Origin: Mycolicibacterium sediminis | GTDB lineage: Bacteria; Actinomycetota; Actinomycetes; Mycobacteriales; Mycobacteriaceae | Assembly (NCBI RefSeq): GCF_010731735.1 | Contig: NZ_AP022588.1 | Coordinates: forward strand, 1,054,001-1,118,000 | DNA: 64,000 bases | Reading direction: 5' to 3' | In this document: positions 1-7,657 of the stretch, in pieces | How positions within the stretch are numbered: position 1 is the stretch's first letter | Layout: the number at the start of each line of letters is the position of its first letter | Made by a program: the position numbers and the translations under genes | Notes under the pieces: model-generated | Seen by the model: the letters and a program-made list of their open reading frames with translations, nothing else | Databases searched by the model: none | What the model was told of the DNA's origin: nothing

Positions 1-1
1 C

Positions 2-448
2 ACGCCGTTGTTGCCACTGATCGACTGGTTCATGCCCAACGATCAGCAGCTGCGCGGGCTCACCGGCATCGACGACGTCGTCGGCGCCGCCCACGCGCTG
101 CTCGACCGCGGCGTCGGAGCCGTCGCGGTCACCGTGGGCGAAGACGGCGCGCTGCTGGTGCGCCGCGACGCCGAACCCGTCGCGGTACCCGCACTGCCGA
201 CCACCGTCGTCGACACCACCGGCTGCGGTGACTCGTTCAACGCCGGCATGATCGCCGGCCTGCTGTCCGGATGCACCCCGGAGGACGCCGCCCTCCTGGG
301 TTCCGCCTGTGGCGCCCTGGTGGCCTCCGGCCTCGGATCGGACGCGGGCATCGAGGACCTCGGTGGCGTCCTGGCGCTGATCGCCGACGCCCATCCCGAG
401 GCCGGCCGCCGGATCGGCGGCCACCTGAACACCGCGGTCGACGCATGA
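2..448 (+). CDS. PfkB-family carbohydrate kinase, C-terminal part (5' end outside window)
   Basis: The reading frame is open from the first bases of the window, so the gene begins upstream and only the last ~148 residues are seen. The segment carries the PfkB signature 2, DTTGCGDSFNAGM, which holds the catalytic Asp and the anion hole (Gly-x-Gly-Asp). An upstream stretch, FMPNDQQ, resembles the PN(x)EE region of ribokinases. Such kinases phosphorylate sugars or nucleosides with ATP in the cytoplasm. The substrate cannot be read from the fragment. It lies 31 bp ahead of an aminotransferase and an aldolase on the same strand, suggesting a shared catabolic operon. Confidence 0.85.
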   Translation, partial: TPLLPLIDWFMPNDQQLRGLTGIDDVVGAAHALLDRGVGAVAVTVGEDGALLVRRDAEPVAVPALPTTVVDTTGCGDSFNAGMIAGLLSGCTPEDAALLGSACGALVASGLGSDAGIEDLGGVLALIADAHPEAGRRIGGHLNTAVDA

Positions 449-479
449 TCCAGATTCACTGCTGCAGAGGGGAAACACC

Positions 480-1739
480 GTGACCACGAACATCGACGTC
501 GCGTCGGATCGGCGTCAGCGCAGTGCCGACACCGAGCTGCGCCGCCGCGCGAAGGCCGTCGTGCCCAACGGCATGTACGGCCACCAGAACATGAACGCCT
601 TCCCGGCCATACCGCAGTTCATCAGCCGGTCGCGGGGAGCGCGCCTGTGGGACGCCGACGGCAACGAGTACGTCGACCTCATGTGCAGCTGGGGTCCGGT
701 CATCCTCGGCCACTGTGATCCGGTGGTCGAGGAAGCGGCCGAACGGCAGCGCCGACAGGGTGATTGCCTCAACGGTCCGGCCCCCGTCATGGTGGAGCTG
801 GCCGAGGCCATGGTCGACACCGTCGCCGATGCCGACTGGGCGATGTTCGCCAAGAACGGTACCGATGCCACCACGATGTGCTGCACGATCGCGCGCGCCG
901 CGACCGGCCGCAAGATGATCCTGGTCGCCGAGGGCGCGTACCACGGCGCCGCCCCCTGGTGTACTCCGTTCCCCGCGGGCGTCACCGCCGCGGACCGCGC
1001 GAACCTGCTGCAGTTCCGGTTCAACGACATCGGATCCGTCCGCGCGGCCGTCGGCGAGCACGCCGACGACATAGCCGCGATCATCGTCAGCCCGTTCCGG
1101 CACGATGCCGGGTTCGACCAGGAACTCGTCGACCCGACCTTCGCCCATGACGTCCGGGCCTACTGCGACGAGATCGGCGCGGCACTCATCCTCGACGACG
1201 TGCGCGCGGGCTTCCGCATTCATCACGGCGGCAGCTGGGAACCCCTTGGGGTTCCGGTCGATCTGACGCCGTGGAGCAAGTCGATCGCGAACGGATACGC
1301 GTTGGCCGCGGTCACCGGCACCGACCGCTACCGCGACGCGGCGGGCGGCATCTTCGTCACCGGGTCGTTCTGGATGGGCGCCGTCGACATGGCCGCCGGC
1401 CTGGCGACCATCAGCGAACTCGGCAGACGTGACTCCGTGTCCCGCATGCGCGACCTCGGCGTCCGGCTCCGCGACGGCGTCGTCGAAAGCGCATCCAAGT
1501 GGGGCTTCGACGTGCACTACACCGGGCCCTCACAGATGCCGAACCTGTTGTTCGCCAACGACACCGACTACGAGATGTCCGTCGCGTTCAGCGCCGAGGC
1601 GCAGGCGCGAGGGGTCTACGTCCACCCGAAGCACAACTGGTTCGTCTCCGCGGCGATGACGGACGGCGACCTGGACATGGCGCTCACCGGTCTCGACGGC
1701 GCATTCAGCGCACTTCGGGTCCGGTATCTGAACTCGTGA
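480..1739 (+). CDS. Class III PLP-dependent aminotransferase, glutamate-1-semialdehyde aminomutase-like
   Basis: The 419-residue protein has the class III aminotransferase fold: N-terminal GARLWDADGNEYVDL, a central ILDDVRAGFR (the Asp that contacts the PLP pyridine nitrogen) and the Schiff-base lysine in WSKSIANGY, at K267. The closest broad family is glutamate-1-semialdehyde aminomutase and related transaminases. The genomic setting (sugar kinase before, class II aldolase after) argues against haem synthesis and for transamination of a sugar- or hydroxy-aldehyde intermediate. The GTG start is preceded by an AGAGGGGA ribosome site. The stop codon overlaps the next start (GTGA), implying translational coupling. 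The substrate is unknown. Confidence 0.85.
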   Translation: MTTNIDVASDRRQRSADTELRRRAKAVVPNGMYGHQNMNAFPAIPQFISRSRGARLWDADGNEYVDLMCSWGPVILGHCDPVVEEAAERQRRQGDCLNGPAPVMVELAEAMVDTVADADWAMFAKNGTDATTMCCTIARAATGRKMILVAEGAYHGAAPWCTPFPAGVTAADRANLLQFRFNDIGSVRAAVGEHADDIAAIIVSPFRHDAGFDQELVDPTFAHDVRAYCDEIGAALILDDVRAGFRIHHGGSWEPLGVPVDLTPWSKSIANGYALAAVTGTDRYRDAAGGIFVTGSFWMGAVDMAAGLATISELGRRDSVSRMRDLGVRLRDGVVESASKWGFDVHYTGPSQMPNLLFANDTDYEMSVAFSAEAQARGVYVHPKHNWFVSAAMTDGDLDMALTGLDGAFSALRVRYLNS

Positions 1740-2374
1740 CCGACCTTCGGTCGCTGCGCGCCGACGTGGCGGCACGGTGTCGCGAATTGGCAGGCCACGG
1801 CGTGGCTTTGGCAGGCGCCGGCAACGTCAGCGTTCGATCGGACGACCACGTCCTGATCACCCGTGCCGGGATGCGCTTCGAGACCGCCGAGCCTGGTGAC
1901 GTCACCGTCGTCGACCTCGGGGGCGACGTCATCGACGGTGCCAGGCCGTCGTCGGAGACGGGACTCCACCTCGGGATCTACCGCCGCTCTGCGGCCACGG
2001 CCGTCGTCCACACCCACGGTCGCAGCTCGGTGGCCGTCGGCCTGGTGTGCGACGAGATACCGCTGGTGCACTACAACCTGCTCCGGCTGGGCGGCCGCAT
2101 CCCGACCATCCCCTACCTGCTGTTCGGCTCCGACGCACTGGCCGAGGCGGTGGGCGACGCCGTCGGCCGGGGGCACGGCACCGTGCTGATGCGCAACCAC
2201 GGCGCCGTCAGCAGCGCGCGGTCGCTGGCCGAGGCCGTCGAACACGCCTGCCTCACCGAGTGGGTGTGCGACGTCTATCTGGCGGCTCGCACCCTCGGCA
2301 CACCCGCGGTGCTGACCGACGAGGACCTCGAGGCCGTGGCCGACCAGAGCAGGCGGCTGTCCTACGGTCGGTGA
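1736..2374 (+). CDS. Class II aldolase/adducin family protein, L-fuculose-phosphate aldolase-like
   Basis: The 212-residue protein starts at a GTG inside the previous stop codon (GTGA). It has the metal and catalytic set of class II fuculose/rhamnulose phosphate aldolases: E74 (PSSET), H92 and H94 (VVHTHG) and H155 (MRNHG). These positions are almost the same as in E. coli FucA (E73, H92, H94, H155). The expected reaction is zinc-dependent retro-aldol cleavage of a ketose- or hydroxyacid phosphate. With the upstream PfkB kinase and aminotransferase it could form a short pathway in which a sugar or amino-sugar is phosphorylated, transaminated and cleaved. Order and substrate are inference. Confidence 0.85.
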   Translation: MTDLRSLRADVAARCRELAGHGVALAGAGNVSVRSDDHVLITRAGMRFETAEPGDVTVVDLGGDVIDGARPSSETGLHLGIYRRSAATAVVHTHGRSSVAVGLVCDEIPLVHYNLLRLGGRIPTIPYLLFGSDALAEAVGDAVGRGHGTVLMRNHGAVSSARSLAEAVEHACLTEWVCDVYLAARTLGTPAVLTDEDLEAVADQSRRLSYGR

Positions 2375-2429
2375 TCCGGCTGCGCTCGAGTCCTACACTC
2401 GTTCTCAGCCGGATAGCCGAGGGGACCTG

Positions 2430-3053
2430 ATGCCGAAGATCGTCGATCACGACGAGCGCCGCGAGGAGATCCTTCGGGCTGCGATCCGGGTGATCGACAG
2501 CGTCGGCCTGGACAACACCACCACCCGCGCGATCGCGCTCGAATCCGGCTACTCCAATGGCGTGCTGAGCCACTACTTTCAGGACAAGGACGACATCCTG
2601 CAGTCGATCCTGGTGAAGACCCACCGCGAGTTCATGGCAAGGGTCGAGGACAGCATGCGCGGCAAGGACGAGTTCGGCCGGCTGTGGGCCATGCTGCTGC
2701 AGAACCTCCCCCTCGACCGCGAGCGGCGCGTCGAAACCCTGATGGAGATGACCTTCTGGCCCCGCGCGGTGTCGAACCCGGCGTCGCGGGAGTTCCAACG
2801 CGACGCCGCCAACGATCTGCTGAAGCGGATCCGGGCGCTCATCGCCGACGTCCGCGCGGCAGGACGGCTCGACAGCGACCTCACCGACGCCGACGTGGCC
2901 GAGCTGCTCATCGCCGTGATCGACGGGCTGTCGGTGCACGCCGAGCTGTTCCCCAAGCGACTGCCGGCTGCCCATCAGCGCAAGCTGATGCGGGTTCAGT
3001 TGGAGGTCATGGGATTTCGGATCGACCAGGCGGCAGTCGACGCCGCACGCTGA
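2430..3053 (+). CDS. TetR/AcrR transcriptional regulator, BetI-like
   Basis: The 207-residue protein has an N-terminal TetR helix-turn-helix (about residues 8-55). The recognition-helix region reads TTTRAIALESGYSNGVLSHYF and resembles BetI-type repressors. The C-terminal ligand domain is divergent. It lies 55 bp after the aldolase on the same strand, with its own AGGGGA ribosome site and a TACACT -10-like hexamer at 2394-2399, so it may be transcribed separately. It probably controls the upstream kinase-aminotransferase-aldolase genes. Its stop is one base from the stop of the convergent TetR gene. Confidence 0.85.
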   Translation: MPKIVDHDERREEILRAAIRVIDSVGLDNTTTRAIALESGYSNGVLSHYFQDKDDILQSILVKTHREFMARVEDSMRGKDEFGRLWAMLLQNLPLDRERRVETLMEMTFWPRAVSNPASREFQRDAANDLLKRIRALIADVRAAGRLDSDLTDADVAELLIAVIDGLSVHAELFPKRLPAAHQRKLMRVQLEVMGFRIDQAAVDAAR

Positions 3054-3054
3054 G

Positions 3055-3630
3055 TCAGCCCAGCAGGCGAGTGCTCAGCACGTCGACGTCGGCGTGCAGC
3101 CGGCGACGGGAGACGGCCTCGGTGCCGACGAGGTGGTCGACGAGGTCGATCCGGGTGGCCGCCAGCAGGACGTAGGCGAACCACCGAGCGTCGCCCGGGT
3201 TGCCCACGTCGGCGATCAACCGCGACAGCAACTCGTGCGTGGCGACGTAACCCGGCGACGTGTACAGCGTGGGAGTACCTCCCGTCTGGTCCTGCTCGAT
3301 GGCGAGCGCCAGTCGGCGGTTGTCCAGCTTGAAGTCGATCAGTGCGGCCAGCACCGCGGAGATGCGTGCGCGGGCGTCCCCGCCCGGCCCCAGCGGCGGC
3401 GGGCCCGAGTCGATCGCCGTGCGCAGGTCGACCAGCCGAGCGTCGTACACCGCGCGTAGGAGGTGCGCGCGATCGCCGAAGCGGCGGAACAGCGTTCCCT
3501 TGCCGACGCCGGCTGCGCGCGCCACGTCGTCCATCGACACGGCCTCGACGTCGGTGGCGTCGTCGAACAGGCGTCCGGCTGCGGCGAGCACCGCCTGTCG
3601 GTTTCGTGCGGCATCGGCGCGTTCGACCAC
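3055..3630 (-). CDS. TetR-family transcriptional regulator
   Basis: The 191-residue regulator has a typical TetR N-terminus, with VSMDDVARAAGVGKGTLFRRF as the DNA-binding helix pair. The start is a GTG at 3630 with GGAGG 5 nt upstream. It is divergent from a SnoaL-like gene and an NmrA-like gene. The 90-bp gap holds two 15-bp palindromes that look like its operators. It therefore probably represses itself and the 3721-4976 operon. The ligand is unknown. Confidence 0.88.
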   Translation of the reverse strand: MVERADAARNRQAVLAAAGRLFDDATDVEAVSMDDVARAAGVGKGTLFRRFGDRAHLLRAVYDARLVDLRTAIDSGPPPLGPGGDARARISAVLAALIDFKLDNRRLALAIEQDQTGGTPTLYTSPGYVATHELLSRLIADVGNPGDARWFAYVLLAATRIDLVDHLVGTEAVSRRRLHADVDVLSTRLLG

Positions 3631-3648
3631 GAACCCTCCTCGACAAAG

Positions 3649-3695
3649 CGGACCAGCAGTCCGTATGGTTAATAACGAAGCGGACCGACGGTCCG
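3649..3695. promoter_or_regulatory. Paired TetR operator-like palindromes
   Basis: Two related inverted repeats lie between the divergent TetR and SnoaL-like genes. CGGACCAGCAGTCCG occupies 3649-3663 and CGGACCGACGGTCCG occupies 3681-3695. The second is a perfect 7-1-7 palindrome. The centres are 32 bp apart, about three helical turns, which would put two bound dimers on the same DNA face. Confidence 0.7.
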
Positions 3696-3720
3696 AATCC
3701 TAGCCGATGAGGAGAGCGCC

Positions 3721-4128
3721 ATGACCACATCCCTGCCCGGTGACGTGTTCGCCGAGGCCACCGAGGCGATCCGGGCCGGTGACGTCGACGGCTGGCTGGC
3801 GAGGTGCCGCGACGACGTCGTCCTCGAATTCCCCTATGCGCCAGAGGGACGGCCACGCCGGATCGAGGGTAGGGACGCTGCCGGAGACTACCTTCGCGCG
3901 ATCCCCTCGCAGATCGACTTCGAGCGCGTGACGAATCTCGAGGTGCATCAGACGGTCGATCCCAACAGGGCGATCATCGAGTGGTCCGCCAGCGGGCGGG
4001 TGAAGGCCACCGGTGCCCCGTACGAGATGGCCTACGTCGTCGTCCTCGTGCTCGTCGACGGGAAGATCGCGGTGTATCGCGACTACTGGAACCCGTTGAC
4101 CGTCCTCGACGCGACCACGGCATCGTGA
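3721..4128 (+). CDS. SnoaL-like / NTF2-fold nuclear transport factor 2 domain protein
   Basis: The 135-residue protein has the size and pattern of a single SnoaL-like (NTF2 superfamily) alpha+beta barrel: an N-terminal helix ending in GWLARCRDDVVLEFPYAP, a strand EWSASGRVKATGAPYEMAYVVVL, and a C-terminal YRDYWNPLTVLDA. These domains bind small hydrophobic ligands or act as isomerases/cyclases, and a function cannot be assigned from sequence alone. GAGGAG lies 7 nt before the ATG. Its stop overlaps the next gene's GTG start (GTGA). The pair is probably controlled by the divergent TetR. Confidence 0.8.
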   Translation: MTTSLPGDVFAEATEAIRAGDVDGWLARCRDDVVLEFPYAPEGRPRRIEGRDAAGDYLRAIPSQIDFERVTNLEVHQTVDPNRAIIEWSASGRVKATGAPYEMAYVVVLVLVDGKIAVYRDYWNPLTVLDATTAS

Positions 4129-4976
4129 CCGGCGCGCCCCCGAGGATCCTCGTCACCGGTGCCACGGGCACCGTCGGCAGCCTTGTCTGCGGCGAACTGA
4201 CGGAGACCGGCGCGGTGGTGGTGGCGGCCGCCAGGAGTGCCGCGACCCGCTTCGACTGGTACGACCGCGAGTCGTGGGGCCCGGCCCTCGACGGGGTGAC
4301 CGCCGTCTACCTCGTCGCGCCGTCGAACGACCCGGCACCCGAGACGGTGATGCGGCCGTTCCTGGACCTGGCCCTCGCGTCGGGCGTGACGCGCGCCGTG
4401 CTGCAGAGCAGTTCGCTGATCGAATCGGGCGGTCCCACCCTCGGCGTCGTCCATGCGGCGGTCGCGGAGACGTTCCCCGAATGGGCGGTGCTGCGGCCGA
4501 GTTGGTTCATGCAGAACTTCTCCGGCCGCCACCCGCACGCCGAGTCGATCCGCAGTTCCGGTGTCCTCACCACCGCGACCGGCGGCGGCAGCGTCGGCTT
4601 CATCGACGCCCGCGACATCGCTCGGGTGGCCGCGCATGCCCTGACGTCCGACGTGGCGCTCAACTCCGATCCGATCCTGACGGGACCCGCGGCGTTGAGC
4701 TACGACGACGTCGCGAAGGTCATCGCTCACGCGTCCGGCCACCCCGTGGCCCACGTCGCCATCGACGTCGACCAGATACGACGGATCTACACCGCCGACG
4801 GCATGCCGCCCGACTACGCCGGCATGCTTGCCGGTCTGGACGCGTTGATCGCCGACGGCGCGGAGGACCGGGTGACCGACTCCGTGCTCCGGCTGACGGG
4901 TGTCGCGCCGCGCTCGTTCGAGGAGTTCGCCGCCGGAATCGACTGGCGGGTCGGCTCGGACGTGGCCATCCCCTAG
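4125..4976 (+). CDS. NmrA-like NAD(P)-binding oxidoreductase/regulator
   Basis: The 283-residue protein starts at a GTG overlapping the previous stop. Its N-terminus, ILVTGATGTVGS, is the GxxGxxG dinucleotide-binding loop of atypical (extended) short-chain dehydrogenases. The NmrA-like features are an SSSLIESG segment, a WFMQNF motif and an FIDARDIARVAAHAL helix. The usual active-site Tyr-x-x-x-Lys of SDRs is not evident. Members are NAD(P)H-dependent quinone reductases or redox sensors. With the SnoaL-like partner under a TetR regulator, a role in handling a toxic small molecule or a secondary metabolite is plausible but unproven. Confidence 0.82.
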   Translation: MTGAPPRILVTGATGTVGSLVCGELTETGAVVVAAARSAATRFDWYDRESWGPALDGVTAVYLVAPSNDPAPETVMRPFLDLALASGVTRAVLQSSSLIESGGPTLGVVHAAVAETFPEWAVLRPSWFMQNFSGRHPHAESIRSSGVLTTATGGGSVGFIDARDIARVAAHALTSDVALNSDPILTGPAALSYDDVAKVIAHASGHPVAHVAIDVDQIRRIYTADGMPPDYAGMLAGLDALIADGAEDRVTDSVLRLTGVAPRSFEEFAAGIDWRVGSDVAIP

Positions 4977-4983
4977 CGGCGAA

Positions 4984-6405
4984 TCACCCGATTCCCTCGA
5001 GCGTGTCGGTCTCGGTCTGGCCGATGCGCGCTATCACGTCCGGGCGGCGGCGGGCCAGGTTCAGGTACCACGCCAGGGCGATGACGACGGTGGCGAGGAA
5101 CAGGTACGGGATCACGTTGAGCGGGAACGCTGGAACGGGATAGACGTTGGCGAAGAAGGTGTACGCCATCGCGAGGATGGCGACGACGGCCGCCACCCAG
5201 ACCAGCGCGTTGGGCTGCCCGTCGCGCCGGGTGTAGATGACGCAGGCGGCGGCGACCAGCGAGTAGGCGACCATGTAGCCGTAGGTGCCGTAGGTGTCGA
5301 CCCACACCACGATGTTCATCGGGTGCACGCCGAGGGCGAGCAGCACGACGTCCAGGACGATCGCCAGCGGACCTGCGATCAGCAGGACCCGGTGCGGGGT
5401 GAGGTGACTCTCGTGGGTGCGGCCGAACCTGTCGGCGACGACGCCCTCCTTACCCATCACGTACACGATGCGGCCGACCACGTTGAGCGGCGCGACGACC
5501 ACGGCGAAGAACGACGCTCCCACGCCGAAGAGCAGGATCGGCGTGAACCACGATGGCATGCCGATCAGTTCGGCGATGTCCTGCAGCGGATTCGCGCTCT
5601 CTCCCAGCCCCTGCTGCAGCACGGCGATCTGGGTGTAGGCGGCGAAGACGTAGAGGACGCCGACCACCAGGGCGCTCCACATGATCGCCCGTGGGATCGC
5701 GGTGTAGGGGTTGCGGGCCTCGCGGCCCAAGGCGTCGGCCGACGAGAACCCGACGAAACCCAGTATGCCGAGCACCATTCCGGTCGCGACGCCCTGCAGT
5801 GGGACGTCCGCCAGCGAGAACTGCGACGGATCCCAGGCGGCAGGCCCCGCCCACACCAGTGCGAGAACCAGCAGGACGATGATGATGGTCACCGAGACGA
5901 GTTCAAGCGTCAGCGACACCCGCGCGGACAACCGGATGCCGCGGATGGTGAACAGCGTCGCCAGTCCGCCGAGGACCACGGCGAGCCCGATCTGCCACGC
6001 CATGCCGCCCGCCGGTATCCCCAGGGAGACCAGGAAGTCGCTCGTGTAGGAGACGGCGCCGCCGAGCGAGCCGGTGGTGATCCCCCAGCAGCCGATCACC
6101 AGTGCGATCCCGGCGAGGTACGCGCCGAACGGACCCAGCCCCTTGGAGACGTAGGTGTACAGCGATCCCGCCGATGCGTTGCGCCGCGCGAACACGACGA
6201 CGCAGTAGCCCACCGACAGGATGATCACGGTCGCCAGGACGAACGAGACGATCGTCCCCTTGCCCGCCGTCAGGAAGATCGCGGCCGCGGTGAACGCGAT
6301 GACGGCGCTCGGGGCGATGTTGGCGATCGCCTGGGCGGCCAGTTCCGGGCCGGACATCACGCCGCGTCGCAGCCCCGCGTCGCGTCGGTCGTCGGTGGCG
6401 GTCAT
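4984..6405 (-). CDS. APC-family amino acid/amine permease
   Basis: This 473-residue integral membrane protein has about 12 hydrophobic segments. The APC superfamily start is visible in SAVIAFTAAAIFLTAGKGT and in TM3/TM6 patterns such as GFVGFSSADALGREARNPY, equivalent to the conserved TM6/loop of APC amino acid transporters. I chose the ATG at 6405 because GGAGGA sits 6 nt upstream, although an in-frame ATG exists at 6441. It follows a zinc alcohol dehydrogenase gene on the same strand, and both are divergent from a PucR regulator. This suggests uptake of an amine or amino alcohol that is then oxidised. Confidence 0.87.
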   Translation of the reverse strand: MTATDDRRDAGLRRGVMSGPELAAQAIANIAPSAVIAFTAAAIFLTAGKGTIVSFVLATVIILSVGYCVVVFARRNASAGSLYTYVSKGLGPFGAYLAGIALVIGCWGITTGSLGGAVSYTSDFLVSLGIPAGGMAWQIGLAVVLGGLATLFTIRGIRLSARVSLTLELVSVTIIIVLLVLALVWAGPAAWDPSQFSLADVPLQGVATGMVLGILGFVGFSSADALGREARNPYTAIPRAIMWSALVVGVLYVFAAYTQIAVLQQGLGESANPLQDIAELIGMPSWFTPILLFGVGASFFAVVVAPLNVVGRIVYVMGKEGVVADRFGRTHESHLTPHRVLLIAGPLAIVLDVVLLALGVHPMNIVVWVDTYGTYGYMVAYSLVAAACVIYTRRDGQPNALVWVAAVVAILAMAYTFFANVYPVPAFPLNVIPYLFLATVVIALAWYLNLARRRPDVIARIGQTETDTLEGIG

Positions 6406-6446
6406 GGGGATTCCTCCGGGTCGAGAGTCGTTGCGTGTCATCGCGA

Positions 6447-7544
6447 TCAGGGGATCAGCAGGGTGCGGAGGGCTTCTCCGGATTCGAGGTCCTCGAACGC
6501 GGCCGCGGCCTCGCCGAGCGGACGGCGCGCCCAGATCAGCGCGTCGAGTTGGAGTTGCCCGTCCATGTAGCGGTCGACCAGCGCGGGGATGTCGATCGAC
6601 GGCCGGACCGAGCCGTAGTTGGATCCGAGGATCCGCTGATCGGCCTCCGCGAGCACCAGCGGTTCGAAGGAGGCCTTGGCGCCGGTCGGTGGCAGCCCCA
6701 CGACCACGGCGGCGCCGCCGAGGCCGAGCATCCGGATGGCCTGCTCGGTCGTGCCGGTGTGACCGAAGGCGTCGAACGCGTAGTCCACGCCGTCGGGGAT
6801 GAGTTCCCGGAGTTGCTCCTCGGCGTCGCCGTGCGTGGCGTTGATGCGGTCGGTGGCACCGAATTGGTTAGCCATGTGCGTCTTGTCGTCGCGCACGTCG
6901 ATTGCGACGATGCGCGCCGCTCCGGCGAGCTTCGCGCCCTGGATCACGTTGAGACCCACACCGCCGCAGCCGATCACGCAGACCGTCGCGCCGGGCTCGA
7001 CGGCCGCGGTGTTCAGCACCGCGCCAACCCCGGTCGCCACGGCACAACCGACCACCGCGATGACGTCCAGCGGCGCGTCCTCCCTGACCTTGACCGCGCC
7101 GGAAGCCGGCACGACGACCTCCTCGGCGAACGACGAGACACCGAGGTAGTGGTGGAGTGACTCGCCCTTCGACGACAGCCGTGACGTGCCGTCGAAGAGA
7201 GTGCCCAGCGGGGCGACGACCGTCGCGACCTTCTGGCAGCGCGCCTCGTGGCCCGACCGGCAGTAGCGGCATTCGCCGCACGGCGGAACCCACGACAGCA
7301 CCACGTGATCGCCGACGGCGAGGGTGGTCACCCCCTCCCCCAGCTCCGTCACGACGCCGGAGCCCTCGTGGCCCATGACCATCGGCGCGGGCGCGTCCCA
7401 CTCACCGCGTATGACGTGGAGGTCGGAGTGGCAGACGCCGGCGGCGGCGATCTTCACCCGGACCTCGCCGTGCTTGGGGCCCGCGAGGTCGACGTCGACG
7501 AACTCGATGGGTTGGGCGGGTTCTCGGAAGACGACGGCTTTCAC
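6447..7544 (-). CDS. Zinc-dependent alcohol dehydrogenase (MDR superfamily)
   Basis: The 365-residue protein is a medium-chain dehydrogenase/reductase. Catalytic zinc ligands appear in GVCHSDLH and in GHEGSGVV. The four structural-zinc cysteines lie in PPCGECRYCRSGHEARC. The NAD-binding GxGGVG is in VIGCGGVGLNVIQGAKLAGA, followed by IVAIDV, whose Asp suggests NAD rather than NADP. It should oxidise an alcohol to an aldehyde. The GTG start has AGGAG 5 nt upstream. It lies upstream of the APC permease, and a long palindrome in its promoter region faces the PucR gene. Confidence 0.9.
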   Translation of the reverse strand: MKAVVFREPAQPIEFVDVDLAGPKHGEVRVKIAAAGVCHSDLHVIRGEWDAPAPMVMGHEGSGVVTELGEGVTTLAVGDHVVLSWVPPCGECRYCRSGHEARCQKVATVVAPLGTLFDGTSRLSSKGESLHHYLGVSSFAEEVVVPASGAVKVREDAPLDVIAVVGCAVATGVGAVLNTAAVEPGATVCVIGCGGVGLNVIQGAKLAGAARIVAIDVRDDKTHMANQFGATDRINATHGDAEEQLRELIPDGVDYAFDAFGHTGTTEQAIRMLGLGGAAVVVGLPPTGAKASFEPLVLAEADQRILGSNYGSVRPSIDIPALVDRYMDGQLQLDALIWARRPLGEAAAAFEDLESGEALRTLLIP

Positions 7545-7583
7545 GGGGCTCCTTTGATGCGTGGACTCCCGTGAATCGTAGGA

Positions 7584-7611
7584 ATTGCAGTGCCGTCACG
7601 GCAGTCGCAAT
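7584..7611. promoter_or_regulatory. Inverted repeat between alcohol dehydrogenase and pucR-like gene
   Basis: A perfect 6-1-6 palindrome, TGCCGTCACGGCA, at 7591-7603 is flanked by ATTGC (7584-7588) and GCAAT (7607-7611), giving an almost symmetric 28-bp element. It lies 40 bp from the dehydrogenase start and 47 bp from the regulator start, where a divergent-promoter operator is expected. PucR is the likely binder. Confidence 0.55.
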
Positions 7612-7645
7612 GTTTGTGGACACGGGGCTCGCGATCACCATTTCG

Positions 7646-7651
7646 TACACT
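7646..7651 (+). promoter_or_regulatory. -10 element TACACT of leaderless pucR-like gene
   Basis: TACACT fits the mycobacterial -10 pattern TANNNT and ends 6 nt before the ATG at 7658. Transcription would begin at or next to the start codon. No ribosome site is visible, in keeping with a leaderless message. Confidence 0.5.
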
Positions 7652-7657
7652 GCGGAC

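Noticed and set aside
4900..6570. A 556-residue open frame on the + strand over the APC permease gene
   Set aside because: It is a GC-rich antisense frame rich in Asp, Arg and Gly without domains. The minus-strand frame encodes a clear membrane transporter.
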